Shown: in pieces, positions 5,321 through 6,637 of the stretch | How positions within the stretch are numbered: position 1 is the first letter of the stretch | Layout: every line of letters starts with the position of its first letter | Source of the DNA: Lentisphaeria bacterium | GTDB lineage: Bacteria; Verrucomicrobiota; Lentisphaeria; Oligosphaerales; Oligosphaeraceae | Direction: 5' to 3' | Length of the DNA stretch: 6,637 bases | Assembly (NCBI GenBank): GCA_016287975.1 | Contig: JAEEXV010000016.1 | Location: 1 to 6,637, forward strand | Program-made: the position numbers and the translations under genes | The notes under the pieces: generated by a model | Databases searched by the model: none | What the model was told of the DNA's origin: nothing | The model's input: the letters and a program-made list of their open reading frames with translations, nothing else

Positions 5321-6637
5321 CTACCACTCCCATTTCGCCTGTCGGAATGGGATGTCGGAGAAGTGGCGCCAGGCCGGCAGGGTGCATTGGAGAGCGGGGA
5401 GGGTCCAGGGTGACACGCCGCAGTTCCAGTAGGTGCGCCGCCACAGGAAGTCCTCTTCCGGGGCGGCGAGGGGCTGGACAATGATGGCGCTCACCAGCCA
5501 GTCGCCGTCGAGTGCCAGGCGGATTTCGCCGTCGGTGATCCGGATGGGCAGCAACACGGTCCTGGTTTCGCCCTTGGGGACGGCGAAGGGGACGGCGCGG
5601 CCGCCGTTGGCGGCGATGGTGCCCTTCAGGGCGCCGCCCTTGCCGTTGAGGGCGACGTTGAGGAGGGCGATGCCATTGCCGTGCGGGAAGCGGTATGTGT
5701 TGGCGCCGTGCCCCTCGGCGCCCTGCGCGAAGAGCGGGTCGTTGCGCTCGTTGGCGAGGCGGCGCAGGGTGGCGGGCTTTGCCCATCCGTCCATGGGTGC
5801 GGCGTCGAAGTCGCGGTTGTAGCCGTCGACAGCCTTGTTGATGATGAATCCGGTGGCGGGCTTGCCCTGGGTGAACTGGAGGCGCGCGGAGGCGGGGCGC
5901 CCGTAGTGGTAGTTGGAGAGTTTCTGCGGATGGAGGCGGTCCAGGTCGGTGATGCCGGCGTGGAGGACGGCCTTCATCACATACTTGGCGCCGTAGCGGG
6001 AACTGTTGTGGGGGATGACGAAGAGGTAGTGATCGCCCTCCTTGACGAGGTGGGCCTTGTACGGGAAGGAGAGCCCCTCGGTGAAGAGCCCCCAGACGCC
6101 CGATGTGGCGAAGTCGATGCTGAAGTTGGCAGGGCCGCCGGTGAACTGCACGCAGCGGATGGAGTTGAAGACCATGCCGTCGGGCTCCTCGCCGGTCAGC
6201 TTGAAGGTGCGCGGTGGACGCCCGGAACGGTGCATCCCGTAGTAGGCGCGGCCGGTGGCGCCCTTGAGGGCGGCGACGGGAATGCGCCACGCCCAGGCGT
6301 TGTTGGCGCCCTGGTAGTCCTTGGTCGGCATCGCGGCGGCGAGGGTGAGTTCGACGCGCGAGGGCGAAAGCAGCGTGGTCTCCCGGACGAACTGGAACTC
6401 GCCGTTGAAGAGGGGGCCGGAGGCGAGCAGGCCCGTCGCCTCGCCATTGCGCCAATGGCGGGTGACGGCCGGGCGGAGGGCGTCGGTGCGCAGGGTATCG
6501 GACCACTCGCGAATGCTCTGGCGGAACTCCTCTCCGTCGACGAGGTCGATGCCGTCGAGGGCGACGCGCCCCTGCGAATCGATGGCGAAGCCCTTGGCGG
6601 CCTTGGCGGGCGGCGCGTCGGTGAACTCGCCGAGGAA
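5321..6637 (-). CDS. Unrecognised protein, C-terminal 438 residues (5' end outside window), possibly carbohydrate-active
   Basis: The frame is open from the right window edge to TAG at 5321, so only the C-terminal part is seen. I do not recognise the family. The first part (about 1-230) is rich in alternating strands and aromatic residues, for example EFRQSIREW (37-45), FNGEFQFVRETTLLSP (77-92), and HYLFVIPHNSSRYG (203-216), compatible with a large beta-sandwich such as those in polysaccharide lyases and mutarotase-like domains. Residues 264-285 (FIINKAVDGYNRDFDAAPMDGW) lead into a second beta-rich unit (about 285-390) with NTYRFPHGNGIALLNVALNG (313-332) and a closing strand WLVSAIIVQPL, which resembles galactose-binding or malectin-like carbohydrate-binding modules. 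A Trp-rich tail (398-438) ends KWEW. The N-terminus, any signal peptide and any catalytic domain are not visible. Position at the head of an operon with an Asp-box protein and a LamG-phosphodiesterase makes a role in glycan breakdown plausible. ATG codons inside this part (for example at 6331) are internal, since similar protein sequence continues upstream of them. Confidence 0.75.
   Translation of the reverse strand, partial: FLGEFTDAPPAKAAKGFAIDSQGRVALDGIDLVDGEEFRQSIREWSDTLRTDALRPAVTRHWRNGEATGLLASGPLFNGEFQFVRETTLLSPSRVELTLAAAMPTKDYQGANNAWAWRIPVAALKGATGRAYYGMHRSGRPPRTFKLTGEEPDGMVFNSIRCVQFTGGPANFSIDFATSGVWGLFTEGLSFPYKAHLVKEGDHYLFVIPHNSSRYGAKYVMKAVLHAGITDLDRLHPQKLSNYHYGRPASARLQFTQGKPATGFIINKAVDGYNRDFDAAPMDGWAKPATLRRLANERNDPLFAQGAEGHGANTYRFPHGNGIALLNVALNGKGGALKGTIAANGGRAVPFAVPKGETRTVLLPIRITDGEIRLALDGDWLVSAIIVQPLAAPEEDFLWRRTYWNCGVSPWTLPALQCTLPAWRHFSDIPFRQAKWEW

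Noticed and set aside
4036..5484. Plus-strand open frame of 482 codons antisense to the enolase-family gene
   Set aside because: It shows no recognisable motif and the same biased composition, and it covers an intergenic hairpin and parts of two genes. The minus strand carries the complete enolase signature.

Overview
This GC-rich window carries six genes, all read from the minus strand, so in transcription order the window runs from its right end to its left. Both outer genes are cut by the window edges. The organism is probably a member of the Planctomycetes-Verrucomicrobia-Lentisphaerae group (Lentisphaerota or Kiritimatiellota would fit). This is inferred from the high GC, from the gene families (an intracellular Asp-box propeller protein, an alkaline-phosphatase-superfamily lipoprotein fused to a LamG domain, a large beta-sandwich-like protein), from the near absence of Shine-Dalgarno sequences and from AT-richer 9-bp tandem repeats between genes. 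No rRNA or phylogenetic marker is present, so this placement is tentative.

Right part (6637 to 967): a probable four-gene operon. First comes the C-terminal 438 residues of an unrecognised protein, possibly carbohydrate-active. After a 73-nt gap with a perfect hairpin comes an enolase-superfamily enzyme with muconate-lactonizing/dipeptide-epimerase-type catalytic lysines and an unusual insertion. After a 128-nt gap made largely of short tandem repeats comes a cytoplasmic Asp-box (BNR) sialidase-like protein that lacks the canonical RIP-box arginine. Only 10 nt later begins a signal-peptide-bearing, probably lipid-anchored type I phosphodiesterase/phosphatase of the alkaline phosphatase superfamily with a C-terminal LamG-like lectin domain. 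The content suggests breakdown of a substituted glycan or glycoconjugate: surface phosphoester or related cleavage, a glycosidase-like or lyase-like step inside the cell, and acid-sugar or other carboxylate conversion by the enolase-family enzyme. The substrate cannot be read from the sequence.

Middle part (953 to 621): a self-contained transcription unit for a tiny 62-residue lipoprotein. It has a sigma70-like promoter, a stem-loop at the predicted 5' end of the mRNA, the only strong Shine-Dalgarno site in the window, and a textbook rho-independent terminator.

Left part (620 to 1): a 157-nt non-coding stretch with two copies of an 11-bp sequence containing an 8-bp palindrome, then the N-terminal 154 residues of a polysaccharide pyruvyl transferase family protein. 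It is separated from the rest by the terminator and is probably functionally unrelated to the catabolic operon.
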